DNA of 64,000 nt, taken from assembly GCA_965226755.1 (NCBI GenBank), contig CBDDDT010000003.1:2775132-2839131 (forward strand). The letters run 5' to 3'. The position numbers and the translations under genes were made by a program. The notes under the pieces were generated by a model. It searched no databases. It saw nothing but the letters and a program-made list of their open reading frames with translations, and was not told the origin of the DNA. Shown here piece after piece: positions 1-9,881 of the stretch. Position 1 is the stretch's first letter, and every line of letters begins with the position of its first letter. Origin of the DNA: Bog-113 sp965226755 (GTDB lineage: Bacteria > Acidobacteriota > Terriglobia > Bryobacterales > Bryobacteraceae).

Positions 1-648
1 AGGCGAGTACGAAGGAAGATAATTGCCGTCGGGCCCGAAGTGGTTGTAGACGACATCCAGAAAAACCATGATGTTTCGGGCATGCGCCGCGTCAACGAAC
101 GCCTTTAGCTCCTCCGGACGCCCGTAGCTGGAATCAGGCGCGAAGAGGAGGACGCCGTCGTAGCCCCAGTTGCGACTTCCAGGAAAGTCGGAGACGGGCA
201 TGATTTCGACAGCTGTTATACCGAGGTCGGCGAGGTAGTCGAGCCGCTCGAGCGCGCTCCGAAACGTGCCTTCTTGCGTAAAGGTGCCGACGTGAAGCTC
301 ATAAATAATACATTCTTCCCACGGCCGTCCTCTCCAGTCTCCATCCTTCCAACGGTAACTGTCGGGGTCGATGACTTCGCTAGGCCCGTGCACGTCAGCA
401 GGCTGGAAGCGAGATGCTGGGTCCGGTACTTTCAGGCCATCTTCCAATAAAAACCTGTATCTGGTTCCCTGCTTGGCCACCGGACTGAGAAGTTCGTACC
501 ACCCGTCCCGGGTGTTTTGCATCGGGACTGGTGCGTTCCCTTCAAGGAGCAGCGAAACGCCCTGCTGGTTGGGGGCCCACAACCGAAAGCGGACGCCTCC
601 GTTTACGATGCTGGCGCCAAAGTATTTCGGGGGCTCATATTTCAGCAT
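1..648 (-). CDS. treZ: Malto-oligosyltrehalose trehalohydrolase, C-terminus beyond window
   Basis: Partial GH13 enzyme; 216 N-terminal residues are visible and the gene runs off the left edge. TreZ releases trehalose from maltooligosyl-trehalose made by TreY, in the cytoplasm. The sequence shows an N-terminal beta-sandwich (CBM48-like, start MLKYEPPKYFGA), then the TIM-barrel entry with YELHVGTFT, the WGYDGV segment and conserved region I ending DVVYNHFGPDGNYL. These are typical of TreZ rather than glycogen branching enzyme. The start is the ATG at 648-646. A near-consensus EcfG promoter (GGAAC-N16-AGTT) lies just upstream, which fits osmotic or general-stress control of trehalose synthesis. 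TreY is not in the window. Family call is firm; regulation is inferred. Confidence 0.9.
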   Translation of the reverse strand, partial: MLKYEPPKYFGASIVNGGVRFRLWAPNQQGVSLLLEGNAPVPMQNTRDGWYELLSPVAKQGTRYRFLLEDGLKVPDPASRFQPADVHGPSEVIDPDSYRWKDGDWRGRPWEECIIYELHVGTFTQEGTFRSALERLDYLADLGITAVEIMPVSDFPGSRNWGYDGVLLFAPDSSYGRPEELKAFVDAAHARNIMVFLDVVYNHFGPDGNYLPSYSP

Positions 649-996
649 GACTATCTTCCGCCTGTTGCGCCTGCGAAAACTAATCATTCATGCGGCCGTT
701 CCATTGGCACCGCCATTTTGCGCGCCGAGATTGATCAACGGGGGCGCACCCTATTGGTCGGCTATCCGACAAAGGATCGAAGGCGAATGGGGTGCGTTGC
801 TCCCGAAGAATCAAGATCGTCGCAGCAGGTTATCCTTTGTTTTCAATCATTAGCTTCTAAACCTCATTCGCGGCAATTCATGACCCGCAGTCGCTGACAA
901 GGGCCGGTCTGGCTCCGGTACCCAGCAAACTGCCTAGTCGCCAAAGGGCCGGGCGGGGCGTAAGATTATTCAGACATCAGCAAGGCGGAGAATTCG
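649..996. other. Intergenic region between treZ and the kinase gene
   Basis: 348 nt between divergent genes. Apart from the EcfG-like site near its left end I see no coding signal; open frames here are antisense extensions with no family resemblance. Confidence 0.5.
678..702 (-). promoter_or_regulatory. Near-consensus EcfG-type promoter upstream of treZ
   Basis: On the minus strand GGAAC (702-698), 16 nt, then AGTT (681-678). The alphaproteobacterial general stress sigma factor EcfG reads GGAAC-N16/17-CGTT; three of four -10 bases match. It ends 30 nt before the treZ ATG. Confidence 0.45.
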
Positions 997-3176
997 GTGA
1001 GTTTCCCCCTACTTAGGTGGCGGACCCATTCCTGGTTCGGAGCGATCGCTGTTGCTTTGGTGAGCACAGTGGCGGCCACTTTGGTCCGGGCATCGATCGG
1101 CCTGTTCGCTCCCACTGCCATTCCCTTCGCGCCCTATTTCCTCGCAATCCTCGTGACCACTCTCGCTGCGGGGTACCCCGCCGGACTGTTCGCGGCGGCC
1201 GTCGGGCTTATCACCGCCTGGTACTTTTTCCTGGAACCGGCGTTCAGTTTCGAGCTGCGGTCCCGGAACGAGGTGGCGAGTATCTTTCTGTTTATTATTG
1301 CCTCCGGCGTTTTAATCGCCGCTGCCGAAGCGCTGCGCCGCGGCTTTGACCGCGAAACCGCGCGCGAGCGGCGGCTGGCCCGCGCCCAGCAATCCGGCGC
1401 CGTTGGCGATTGGGAATGGAACCTGCAATCCGGCGAGATCACCTGGTCTGAAAACCTTTACGCCTTGATGGGCCGTACACCGGAGTCGTTTCAACCGACG
1501 CCGACTAACTTCGCGGCGTTCGTTCATCCCGATGATATCGATCGGGTCGCCATGGTATTCCAAAATGCCATTTCAACGGGGGGACCGTTTCGACACAGAG
1601 ATGCGCGGGATCTGGCCGGATGGAACAGTCCGGTACTTTGTGTGCCGCGGCGATATCATTAGGGACCAAGCGGGCAAGCCGGCGCGGCTCACCGCCGTCA
1701 AGATAGATATCACCGAGCGGCGGAAGGCGGACGATGCGCTGGCCGCAAGCGAAGAACGCTATCGCTTGCTGTTCAGCGCGATGTCCGAAGCCTATGTGGT
1801 TCATGACATTATCTATGATGAAGCCGGAAACGCTGTCGATTTCCTTGCCATCGAGGCTAATCCCGCCTTTGAGGTGCACACCGGTTTGCCGCGCGACATT
1901 GTGGTCGGGCACCTTGCGTCCGAGTTCGCGCCCGGCGGCGATCCCGAATGGCTTCGTTTTTTTTGCCGAGGTCGTGCGCACCGGCCAGCCAAACCATATC
2001 GAACGCTATTCGCCCAGGCCGCAGCGCTGGATCGACTTGCGTGCATTTCCGCTCGGCGGTCCTCGCCTCGGCATCATCTTCAACGATGTGACAGCTAGAA
2101 AGCGTGCGGAAGCCGAGCGCGACGCCGCCGAAGCCCGTCTGGTTGCCGCGATGCAGGTCGCGGAGGTCGGATATTTTGATTATAATCCGACAGCGGGCGT
2201 CGTGACCCCCTCCGGCAGTTTTAATGCGATCTTCGGATTGGCTGACGTCGCGAAGGCTCGCCCGCTCTCGGACTATCTCGCCCGCATCGATCCGAACGAT
2301 CTGCCGCGTGTCGAGGAGGTGATAGCATGTGCATTACGCGACCGTACGACATACACGCTGGAATATCGCGTCCGGACAAGCGCCGGCTGTATGAAATGGG
2401 TCGCTTCGCGGGGGGCCGCGATCGCCGATTCCACCGGAGAGTTGCGAATGGTAGGGGCCATTTTCGATATCACCGACCGCAAGCAGGCCGAGCTTGAGGG
2501 AGCGGCCGCCCGGCAACGCACGGAAATCCTGTTCCGTGAGATGAATCATCGCACCAAGAATAATCTCACTATCGTCGCCAGCATGCTTCATCTCCAGGCG
2601 TCCGCGGCCAAGCAAAACGTCGACCTTCGGAATCATCTCGACGCGGCCCGCGAGCGAATTTCAACAATCGCCGAGTTGCACACCAGCCTCTACCAGGGAA
2701 CGACCCTGGGAGAGATCGATTTCGCCGATTACATCCGCAACCTCTGCACCCACATCGAAACAAGCCTTTTTTCCGCTGAGAAGGGCATCTCGTTCGTGGT
2801 GAATACCGATGAGGTTTCATTGTCAGCCGACATCGCCGTGCCCCTCGGATTGGTCGTGAACGAACTCGTAAAGCATGCCTTCGCGGATCATGCATCCGAT
2901 GCGCGCATCGACGTGTCGGTACGCCAGCAGGCCGGGGATCTGGTCGTTTGCGTGAGCGATAACGGCCGGGGGTTGCCAACCGACGGTTCGTCGCCCAAAC
3001 CGGGGCTCGGATCGCGCCTCATCGACGCTTTTGTCCAGCAGGTCGGCGGCCGGTTGAGCGTTTCGCGAAATGGCGGCACCGAGTTCGAGATCGTCGTTCC
3101 CATGCATGCGCCCGCCTCGCAACACGGCGTCGACTCCGTACCGGCCGCGGAGCAGCCGACACAAGTTGGCGCTTAA
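997..3176 (+). CDS. DUF4118/PAS/HisKA_2 membrane histidine kinase, two frameshifts
   Basis: Reads as one kinase of about 725 aa after removal of two single-base insertions, in a G6 run (1578-1583) and a T8 run (1957-1964). The GTG start at 997 follows GGCGGAG at 984-990. Domains in order: DUF4118 membrane sensor with about three TM segments (residues 15-115), PAS domain 1 (130-245), PAS 2 (250-370), PAS 3 (380-500), HisKA_2 dimerisation domain with H-box REMNHRTKNNL, and HATPase with VVNELVKHAF and DNGRGLP. It has no receiver domain. HisKA_2/HWE kinases often feed PhyR in the alphaproteobacterial general stress response, so that is one possible output; it is not shown by this sequence. No response regulator is adjacent. 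Confidence 0.85.
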
Positions 3177-3402
3177 CTCTCGATGCGCTGCGCGTCCCAG
3201 GGCCGGTGATGGAAGCGGCATTGGTAGGGCAGGTGGTCTTGAACCGGCGTCGGCGAACCGCCGCGAACGAGTTTTCAAATCATCCGGACGCCGGCACAAT
3301 GAAGTTCGATTGGCAACGTGAACAGGAGCGCCATTACAGCTGGGAAGCCGTGGAACGATGTCCCGTGCAGCCGATTATCGGCGAACACGCAAGGAGGTTT
3401 CC

Positions 3403-3964
3403 ATGGAACTAAACGGCAAACGGATCGCAATTCTCGCAACTAACGGCTTTGAGCAGGCAGAGCTTGAGATACCGCGTGACCGGCTGAAGAAGTCTGGCGC
3501 GACGGTGGACATTGTCTCTCTGGCTCCCGGCGAGATTAAAGGCTGGGATAAGAAGGATTGGGGCCGCCCGGTGAATGTCGACAAGACCCTCGATGAAGTC
3601 TCCGCAGCGGACTATGACGCAGTAGTTCTCCCCGGCGGCCAGATAAACCCGGACCTTTTGCGGGTCGAACCGAAAGCACTGGGTTTCATCAAGGAAATAT
3701 TCGACGCGAAAAAGGTCGTCGCGGCCGTTTGCCATGCGCCATGGCTGCTGATCGAGACCGGTATTGTAAAGGGCCGAAAGATGACATCGTTCAAATCGAT
3801 CGAGACCGACGTGGCGAATGCAGGCGCGAAGTGGGAAGACTCGGAAGTTGTCGTCGACCAGGGCGTGATCACGTCCCCGGAACCCAGGCGATCTGGAAGC
3901 TTTTAGCTCCAAGATCATCGAGGAGGTCAGAGAAGGCCGGCACACGACGCGCAGCGCGGCTTAG
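3403..3964 (+). CDS. PfpI/DJ-1 family protein (general stress protein 18-like), C-terminal frameshift
   Basis: Type-1 glutamine-amidotransferase-fold protein of about 186 aa. The ATG at 3403 is set by AAGGAGG at 3391-3397. It starts with the Rossmann-like strand RIAILATNGFEQAELEIP and carries the nucleophile elbow AVCHAPWLL (Cys110, His111), with Glu in the FEQ segment, as in PfpI/YhbO-type deglycase or protease relatives. An extra C in the CCCC run at 3875-3878 puts an early stop at 3906; with it removed the reading continues as TSRNPGDLEAFSSKII to a stop at 3964, the usual family C-terminus. These proteins are typically stress-induced. No EcfG-like site was found directly upstream. Confidence 0.88.
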
Positions 3965-4169
3965 CCGCCAAAAGCGCGCGAAAATAACGGAGGACGCGGA
4001 GGCCGAGGCCGCCCGCGTCCTCATTACCGAACCGGGGAAGATGGGTCGCGGCGCTGCCGAGATTTGCGACTGAAGCCGGGCTGGTCATCCGGACTGTTGC
4101 GTGACAACCCCAGTCGGCTTGGTTTGAGCCTTAGGGAAGTCTCACGGCGCGAACGCATCCCGGGAGGCC

Positions 4170-4603
4170 TCACACGTCAACTTCGCCTTCGTCCTCGCCG
4201 TCCCAATAGGTGATGCGTCTTGCCTTTACTTTAATGAGTACGATGCCCGGCGTGTCCACACCCTTGTCAAACCAACGATCGAGATCGCTCGTCCAGTGTT
4301 GTTTAAACGCGGCCTTGTCCCGTATAAGCTCGGCACTTCCTTCGACTGCCACATATATCGCGTCCGAAAAAAATTCCGCCTTTGCCTGCAAATCCAAGCG
4401 CAACATCGGGGTTGGCTTGAATATCGCTGACGGTTCGCGCCTGTTCAAAGGTGAAAATAGTAGGACGTTCCGTCATACTTGACGTCGCCATTGTTGCTCA
4501 TCGGCCGGTTCGCGATACGGCCGCCGTCGGTATGCGTAGAAAGGATTGCGATGTCGATTCCAGCCATCCGCTTCGAAATCTCTTCGATGGTTTTGTGGTT
4601 CAT
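4170..4603 (-). CDS. General stress protein 26-like, PPOX/FMN-binding split-barrel family, two frameshifts
   Basis: About 143 aa after repair. The ATG at 4603-4601 has GAGGAA upstream. The N-terminus MNHKTIEEISKRMAGIDIAI followed by LSTHTDGGRIANRPM is typical of bacterial general stress protein 26 / pyridoxamine 5-phosphate oxidase-fold proteins, which bind FMN or related cofactors. The middle (FTFEQARTVSDIQANPDVAL) and the end (YVAVEGSAELIRDK ... RRITYWDGEDEG) lie in the two other frames. One extra base near 4450-4453 and one in or near the A7 run at 4367-4373 restore a single frame. A perfect EcfG promoter lies 30 nt upstream of the start. Substrate unknown. Confidence 0.87.
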
Positions 4604-4632
4604 GTCGAATTCCTCGCTTTTACAACGAAGCA

Positions 4633-4657
4633 AACGGCCGACCGTCGGAACCGTTCC
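4633..4657 (-). promoter_or_regulatory. Consensus EcfG promoter upstream of the GSP26-like gene
   Basis: Minus strand: GGAAC (4657-4653), spacer of exactly 16 nt, CGTT (4636-4633). This matches the general-stress consensus GGAAC-N16/17-CGTT at all nine positions and sits 30 nt before the ATG. Confidence 0.72.
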
Positions 4658-4836
4658 GGAAAGTCTTCGATGCGTGCGTTTCTGGGACCTCGAGCTTCCT
4701 AATGGATCCGATGCAGGTGCCCGCCCATCTTTGAACTTCGGCTTATCGGATTTCCGTGTGGTATCCGCACCCGCCGGCCGTGAGGGGGCCGGTCGCCCCC
4801 GCACAGTGTCCGCGTAACCACCACTTTGCTTGCGGC

Positions 4837-5370
4837 TTACTTCTTGCCAAGATTTTGCGCCATCTCGAGATGGTGCTGAAGGGTCGGGAGAGTTTTGCCG
4901 GCCCAGTCCTTTAGCTTCGGATCATCACCACCCTTGGCATAGCGCTCGAACAGCGACACCGCATCTTTATGGGCGCTGACCTGCATGGAATCGAAATCCG
5001 ACGAAAAATCGTCCGGCTTCGCGTCCTTGAGTTTGTCGATCTTGCTCTGCGACGAACTGTCCAATGCGGCCGGAATGGCTGCCTTGGCGTCCGCTGGAGC
5101 CATTGATTTCAGTTCCTCGGAAGTCTTTGTGTGGTCGGTAATCATCTGGGCGGCGAAAGTCTTCTCTTGGGCGTTGCCACGCTCCTGGCCGAGCTTGGCG
5201 GCTGCGATCTCCGTCATGTCGCTCGTCGCAGCCTCCTTCACGAAATCGGCCGTTGTCGGGCTGATGCCAAGCGTGGAGTTTACGCCGGTTTTCTCTCCGA
5301 CCGATTGCGCGAAAGCCGAGGTTGATATCAGGAGCGTCGCCGCGGCGACAATGGATGCCGTCCTATTCAT
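4837..5370 (-). CDS. DUF4142 family exported protein
   Basis: 177 aa. I chose the ATG at 5370 (MNRTASIVAAATLLISTSAFAQS) because it gives a clean Sec signal peptide ending AFA and has AAGGA about 9 nt upstream; a longer in-frame extension upstream lacks both. The mature part is an all-helical DUF4142 domain (ferritin-like four-helix bundle, TTADFVKEAATSDMTEI...), with GNAQEKTFAAQMITDHTKT as the typical second helix and an HHLEMAQNL end. Function is unknown; relatives are periplasmic and stress-induced. An EcfG-like site GGAAC-N16-GGTT is upstream. Confidence 0.9.
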   Translation of the reverse strand: MNRTASIVAAATLLISTSAFAQSVGEKTGVNSTLGISPTTADFVKEAATSDMTEIAAAKLGQERGNAQEKTFAAQMITDHTKTSEELKSMAPADAKAAIPAALDSSSQSKIDKLKDAKPDDFSSDFDSMQVSAHKDAVSLFERYAKGGDDPKLKDWAGKTLPTLQHHLEMAQNLGKK

Positions 5371-5426
5371 GTCACGTGTCCTTGCTTTTGTTAGGCCGCG
5401 GAATTGGTCACGCGGCTGAAATATTG

Positions 5427-5451
5427 AACCCGACCGGGCCAGGTGGGTTCC
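5427..5451 (-). promoter_or_regulatory. Near-consensus EcfG promoter upstream of the DUF4142 gene
   Basis: Minus strand GGAAC (5451-5447), 16-nt spacer, GGTT (5430-5427): eight of nine consensus bases. The 5' UTR would be about 50 nt. Confidence 0.5.
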
Positions 5452-5792
5452 GAACAACAAGCGACGACGCCGGCAATCGAGTAATGCTACGCCCGCCCAC
5501 CTGCCTCAGGCGCCCCGGGTCGGGCGACCCTTTCAGATCCTGAGTAATGGTCGCCGATCCGGCACGATGACGTCCGCTCATCGACGGCGCACGATGCCGA
5601 CGTCATGGCGTCATCGCGTCGAAGGCGGGCTTCGCCGCGTCGCCGTGTGTAACGGTGGAGAAAGCCGTTGAACCGTCGCGGCAGCCGCATTCCTGGTGCG
5701 CGCTCTCCGGCGTCCGACGATCGCGGGACCTAGTTATAGCCTATCCCGGGCTCCCGATCGGCAGTGTCGGCTAGGCGACTCTAGTTTTGTTC

Positions 5793-5817
5793 GGAACCCA
5801 CTGACGCCTAAGCGGTT
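5793..5817 (+). promoter_or_regulatory. Near-consensus EcfG promoter upstream of paoABC
   Basis: GGAAC (5793-5797), 16-nt spacer, GGTT (5814-5817): eight of nine bases of GGAAC-N16-CGTT. It lies 31 nt before the proposed GTG start of paoA. Confidence 0.5.
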
Positions 5818-5848
5818 CTACCTCCCGGTTAACAGCTTGCGAGGATCC

Positions 5849-6355
5849 GTGAAGCAGTCATCGACAGCCGGTATTCCCGTTTCGTTCGTCCTCAACGGAT
5901 CCCGCCACGAGTTGGTGGTACCGCCGTGGATCACGCTTCTCGACCTTCTCCGAGAAAACCTCCAGCTGACCGGAACGAAAAAGGGATGCGACCACGGCCA
6001 ATGCGGTGCTTGCACCGTGCTGATAGATGGTGTTCGCGTGAACTCTTGCCTTATATTGGCGGTCTCCCGGGACGGAGCTGAAATTACCACGATCGAGGGA
6101 ATAGGAACTGACGGCGTCTTGCATCCGCTCCAGGCTGCATTCGTGGATCGCGATGCCTTCCAATGCGGCTACTGCACGCCCGGTCAAATCTGTTCGGCTG
6201 CGGGCCTGCTGTCTGAAGGACACGCGCACAGCCGGGCCGAGATCCGCGAGAACATGAGCGGCAACCTCTGCCGCTGCGGTGCCTACACAAATATCGCGGA
6301 TGCAATCGAAGACGTCATAGGACAACGGGAGGCCGCCCGGGAGGCAGCCGAATGA
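5849..6355 (+). CDS. paoA: Aldehyde oxidoreductase [2Fe-2S] subunit (YagT/PaoA type)
   Basis: 168 aa small subunit of a xanthine-dehydrogenase-family molybdoenzyme. It carries two [2Fe-2S] clusters that pass electrons from the Mo centre to FAD. Plant-type ferredoxin cysteines are visible in GCDHGQCGACTVLIDG and VNSC; the helical second cluster in FQCGYCTPGQI and NLCRCGAY. The GTG at 5849 is preferred because GCGAGGA precedes it; the ORF is open further upstream but without a ribosome site. Unlike E. coli PaoA there is no recognisable twin-arginine signal in front of the ferredoxin domain from this start. The stop overlaps the start of the FAD subunit (ATGA), so the two are translationally coupled. 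Confidence 0.87.
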   Translation: MKQSSTAGIPVSFVLNGSRHELVVPPWITLLDLLRENLQLTGTKKGCDHGQCGACTVLIDGVRVNSCLILAVSRDGAEITTIEGIGTDGVLHPLQAAFVDRDAFQCGYCTPGQICSAAGLLSEGHAHSRAEIRENMSGNLCRCGAYTNIADAIEDVIGQREAAREAAE

Positions 6356-7365
6356 ACCGTTTTGATTATGTTCGCCCGAATACGGTCGCTGATGCGATCC
6401 AGGCGCTCAGGACGCCGGCTTCCAAAGTGCTCGCCGGGGGTACGAACCTCGTCGATCTCATGAAATACGATGTCGACCGCCCGGCGTTCGTCATCGACAT
6501 CAATCGCCTTCCGCTCAAGGATATTTCCGTGACAGCGGACGGAGGACTGCGGGTCGGCGCCCTGGTCAGCAATTCGGATCTGGCTTGGCATGAAACCACC
6601 CAAGAGCGGTATCCGCTTTTGGCGAGCGCTATTCTGGCCGGGGCCTCACCGCAGCTCCGAAATGCGGCCACCACCGGCGGCAATCTGCTGCAAAGGACCA
6701 GGTGTTATTACTTTTATGATCCGTCGACCGCCTGCAATAAGCGGGAGCCGGGTTCTGGCTGCTCGGCTATCGGAGGGGTCAATCGCATTCATGCAATCCT
6801 TGGCGCCAGCGATGAATGCATCGCCGTCCATCCGTCGGACATGTGCGTTGCGCTGGCCGCGATCGGCGCTTCCGTTGAAGTGGAAGGGCCGAATGGAAAA
6901 CGCAGCATCCCGTTTCCCGATTTCCATCGCTTGCCAGCCGACGAACCGCATCGCGACAACAACATGTCCACGGGAGAATTGATCACGGCTGTCGTGCTGC
7001 CGCCTTCCGATTTTGGCAACAACTATACCTACCTTAAGATCCGTGATCGGCTTTCTTACGCGTTTGCGCTTGTCTCGGTCGCCGTCGGGCTCAAGCTCAA
7101 GGGTGACCTTATCGAAGACGCGCAGGTCGCGCTCGGTGGTGTGGCCCACAAGCCCTGGCGTGATTTAGTCTGCGAACAGCTGCTCAAAGGTCAGAAGCCT
7201 GAGCCGCCGCTTTTCTTACAATTTGCGAATCAAGTTTTGGCGACGGCAAAGGGACAGGGCCAGAACGACTTCAAGATAGAACTCGCGCGACGGGCAATTG
7301 TCCGCGCATTGACGCAGGCGGCTACCGGCACTCCGCAGGATCAATCCAACAAAACAATCAAGTAG
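6352..7365 (+). CDS. paoB: Aldehyde oxidoreductase FAD-binding subunit (YagS/PaoB type)
   Basis: 337 aa medium subunit of the molybdenum hydroxylase. The FAD-binding segments are KVLAGGTNLVDLMKYD near the N-terminus and NAATTGGNLLQRTRCYYF. The stretch TRCYYFYD ... CNKREPGSGCSAI supplies the cysteine cluster that in E. coli PaoB holds an extra [4Fe-4S] cluster, which separates this family from ordinary CoxM/XdhB subunits. The C-terminal CO-dehydrogenase flavoprotein domain follows (about 215-320). It overlaps paoA by 4 nt and ends 9 nt before paoC. Confidence 0.92.
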   Translation: MNRFDYVRPNTVADAIQALRTPASKVLAGGTNLVDLMKYDVDRPAFVIDINRLPLKDISVTADGGLRVGALVSNSDLAWHETTQERYPLLASAILAGASPQLRNAATTGGNLLQRTRCYYFYDPSTACNKREPGSGCSAIGGVNRIHAILGASDECIAVHPSDMCVALAAIGASVEVEGPNGKRSIPFPDFHRLPADEPHRDNNMSTGELITAVVLPPSDFGNNYTYLKIRDRLSYAFALVSVAVGLKLKGDLIEDAQVALGGVAHKPWRDLVCEQLLKGQKPEPPLFLQFANQVLATAKGQGQNDFKIELARRAIVRALTQAATGTPQDQSNKTIK

Positions 7366-7374
7366 GCTCGAACC

Positions 7375-9618
7375 ATGTCGGTGACGGAAAATCTTCATAT
7401 AGGTCGGCCGACGAGCCGCATCGATGGACCTCTCAAGGTCACGGGCCGGGCGAAGTATGCAGCTGAATATCCCGCACCAGACCTTCTGCACGGCTACATA
7501 GTGGGCAGTACGATCGCCTCCGGACGAATTTCAAAATTAGATCTTGACCGGGCTCGGCTGGTGCCGGGCGTGGTCGAGATATTTACGCATGATAATCGCG
7601 GCAAGGCCGCTTGGCTGGACCGAAGCTGGCGCGACGAGGTCGCCCCGCCGGGTCATCCATTCCGCCCCTTGAACTCGGACCGAATCCTGTTCGATGGACA
7701 GCCGATCGCCCTTGTGGTCGCTGATAGCTACGAAGCCGCGCGCGATGCGGCGTCTCTTGTTACGGCGGAGTACGAGGTCGACGAACATTGCACCGAGCTG
7801 GAGCGTAAGCGCGCGGAAGCTTATGTTCCGCCGAAAAAACGAAGCGGCATTCCGCCGCCTCCGGATCCGCGAGGCGATGCCGAGACTGCGTTCGCGGAGG
7901 CCCCGATCAAGATAAGCCGGGATTACAGGGTGAACGCCGAGCACCATAACCCGATGGAGATGTTCGGGACGACCTGCGTCTATGAGGGCCCCGGCACGCT
8001 GACTATCTACGACAAGACGCAAGGCTCGCAGAACGCTCAGGGCTATGTCACCTCCGTCTTCGGGCTGAAGGCCAAGAACGTCAAGCTGATCAACCATTAC
8101 GTCGGGGGTGCTTTCGGCTCGGGCCTGCGACCGCAGCACCAGCTGTTTTTTGCCGTCATGGCATGCCTCGAACTGAAGCGCTCGGTCAGGGTATCTTTGA
8201 CGCGCTCGCAGATGTTCCATATCGGCTACCGGCCGGATACCTACCAAACAGTGTCCTTGGCGGCCGACGGGCAGGGTCGATTGCAGTCGGTAATGCATGA
8301 CGCCGTCGCCTCGACGTCCCATTACGAGGACTACCAGGAAGCCGTCGTGAACTGGTCCGGCATGATGTACCACTGCGAAAACGTCAAACTGTCCTATCGG
8401 CTGGCGAAGCTCGATACGGCGACGCCCTGCGACATGCGCGCGCCCGGCGCAGCCATCGGCGTGACTGCCCTGGAGTGCGCCCTAGACGAGCTCTCGTACG
8501 AGGTTGGCATCGATCCCCTGGAGATTCGGCGCTTGAACTTCGCGTCGAAGGACGAAAATACAGACAAGCAATTCACGTCCAAGGCCCTGGATGCCTGTTA
8601 CCGAGAAGGTGCAGCGGCATTCGGCTGGGAAAAGCGAAAATCCGCGCCGCGATCAATGCAGGAGGGCCAGGAGCTCATTGGTTGGGGCGTTTCAACCGGC
8701 ATGTGGGATGCTTTTCTTCAAAAAGCTGAAGCAAGCGCAAAACTTTACGCCAATGGCAAGCTTGAGGTTTCGACAGCCGCATCAGACATCGGGACAGGTA
8801 CATGGACGATTTTGACGCAGATCGGAGCCGACGCTTTCGGACTGGCGCTTGAGGACGTAACAGCCCGGATTGGTGAATCGACGCTACCGATGTCGCCCGT
8901 CGAGGGTGGGTCGTGGACGGCGGCATCGAACGGCTCCGCCGTGCAGGCCGCATGCGATGCCGTCAGGAAGACGTTGTTCAAGCATGCGAAGAAGATGGCC
9001 AACTCACCGTTGGCCGATTCAAAAATCGAAGACGTTGAGGTGCGTGGCGGGCGCATCTACCGGATCGATGACCCCGGAAGATCTCTGGCGATCGCCGAAG
9101 TGATGCATGCCGCTGATCTGCCGGAGATTGAGGAAAAGGGCAAGGTAAGCCCCAATCTGCTGCAGATGATCAAGTACATCAGCTATACGCATTCAGCTGT
9201 CTTTGCCGAGGTCCGCGTCGACGAGGACCTCGGTGTTATCCGGGTGACGAGGATTGTTTGCGCGGCCGCCGCGGGCCGCATCCTAAACCCCAAGACCGCC
9301 CGCAGCCAGATTCTGGGCGGTGTCGTTATGGGCATTGGCATGGCGCTGCATGAGGAGGCGATGACGGATCATAGACTCGGCAAGATCATGAACCACAACT
9401 TTGCAGAGTATCATATTCCCAGTCATGCCGACATTGAGGACATCGAGGTCATCTTCGTCGACGAGCATGACGACAAGGTCAGCCCACTGGGCGTCAAGGG
9501 TCTCGGAGAGATTGGTATTGTCGGGACCGCGGCGGCCGTCGCCAATGCGATTTTCCACGCCACGGGCAAACGGGTGCGCGATTTTCCGATTACGATCGAC
9601 AAGGTGCTTTGTGAGTGA
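7375..9618 (+). CDS. paoC: Aldehyde oxidoreductase molybdopterin-binding subunit (YagR/PaoC type)
   Basis: 747 aa large subunit holding the Mo-molybdopterin(-cytosine dinucleotide) active site. It starts with the usual PTSRIDGPLKVTGRAKYAAE, has the cofactor loop GGAFGSGLRPQH, and ends with the catalytic-glutamate motif KGLGEIGIVGTAAA. Length and motifs match E. coli PaoC, which oxidises aromatic and other aldehydes to acids. The E. coli locus continues with the XdhC-like maturation factor paoD; none is present here, so cofactor insertion must rely on a chaperone elsewhere. Next downstream on the same strand is a second molybdoenzyme. Confidence 0.92.
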   Translation: MSVTENLHIGRPTSRIDGPLKVTGRAKYAAEYPAPDLLHGYIVGSTIASGRISKLDLDRARLVPGVVEIFTHDNRGKAAWLDRSWRDEVAPPGHPFRPLNSDRILFDGQPIALVVADSYEAARDAASLVTAEYEVDEHCTELERKRAEAYVPPKKRSGIPPPPDPRGDAETAFAEAPIKISRDYRVNAEHHNPMEMFGTTCVYEGPGTLTIYDKTQGSQNAQGYVTSVFGLKAKNVKLINHYVGGAFGSGLRPQHQLFFAVMACLELKRSVRVSLTRSQMFHIGYRPDTYQTVSLAADGQGRLQSVMHDAVASTSHYEDYQEAVVNWSGMMYHCENVKLSYRLAKLDTATPCDMRAPGAAIGVTALECALDELSYEVGIDPLEIRRLNFASKDENTDKQFTSKALDACYREGAAAFGWEKRKSAPRSMQEGQELIGWGVSTGMWDAFLQKAEASAKLYANGKLEVSTAASDIGTGTWTILTQIGADAFGLALEDVTARIGESTLPMSPVEGGSWTAASNGSAVQAACDAVRKTLFKHAKKMANSPLADSKIEDVEVRGGRIYRIDDPGRSLAIAEVMHAADLPEIEEKGKVSPNLLQMIKYISYTHSAVFAEVRVDEDLGVIRVTRIVCAAAAGRILNPKTARSQILGGVVMGIGMALHEEAMTDHRLGKIMNHNFAEYHIPSHADIEDIEVIFVDEHDDKVSPLGVKGLGEIGIVGTAAAVANAIFHATGKRVRDFPITIDKVLCE

Positions 9619-9881
9619 CTGCTCGCGGCCCTCAACTGCCGAGCTTGCGTCCCCGCGGAGTCTGCTTCGCGCCACCGGCCAACACTCCGCTCGATTCTTA
9701 GGCCATCCCGGAAGTCCTCCGGTTCGGGGCTGATGCCTAAAACGAAGCGGGACCGGGCGTTGCAGCCCTCCACGCAGTCGACCCCGGTGCTCCGGGAAAC
9801 TGCCCCCGAACAAAGTTCCCAGGAGCGCGTTGATCCCCGGAAAAGCCCGCCCGTCACGGCAAGGCTTGCGCATTTCGGGAT

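Larger units (their letters stand above)
5371..5848. other. Divergent intergenic region between the DUF4142 gene and paoA
   Basis: 478 nt with two near-consensus EcfG sites, one facing each way (5427-5451 minus, 5793-5817 plus). No supported gene in it. Confidence 0.5.

Noticed and set aside
997..3176. Programmed ribosomal frameshifting in the first kinase
   Set aside because: Two slips in unrelated homopolymers (G6, T8) with no stimulatory element seen, and the same error type in many unrelated genes, make indel errors more likely.
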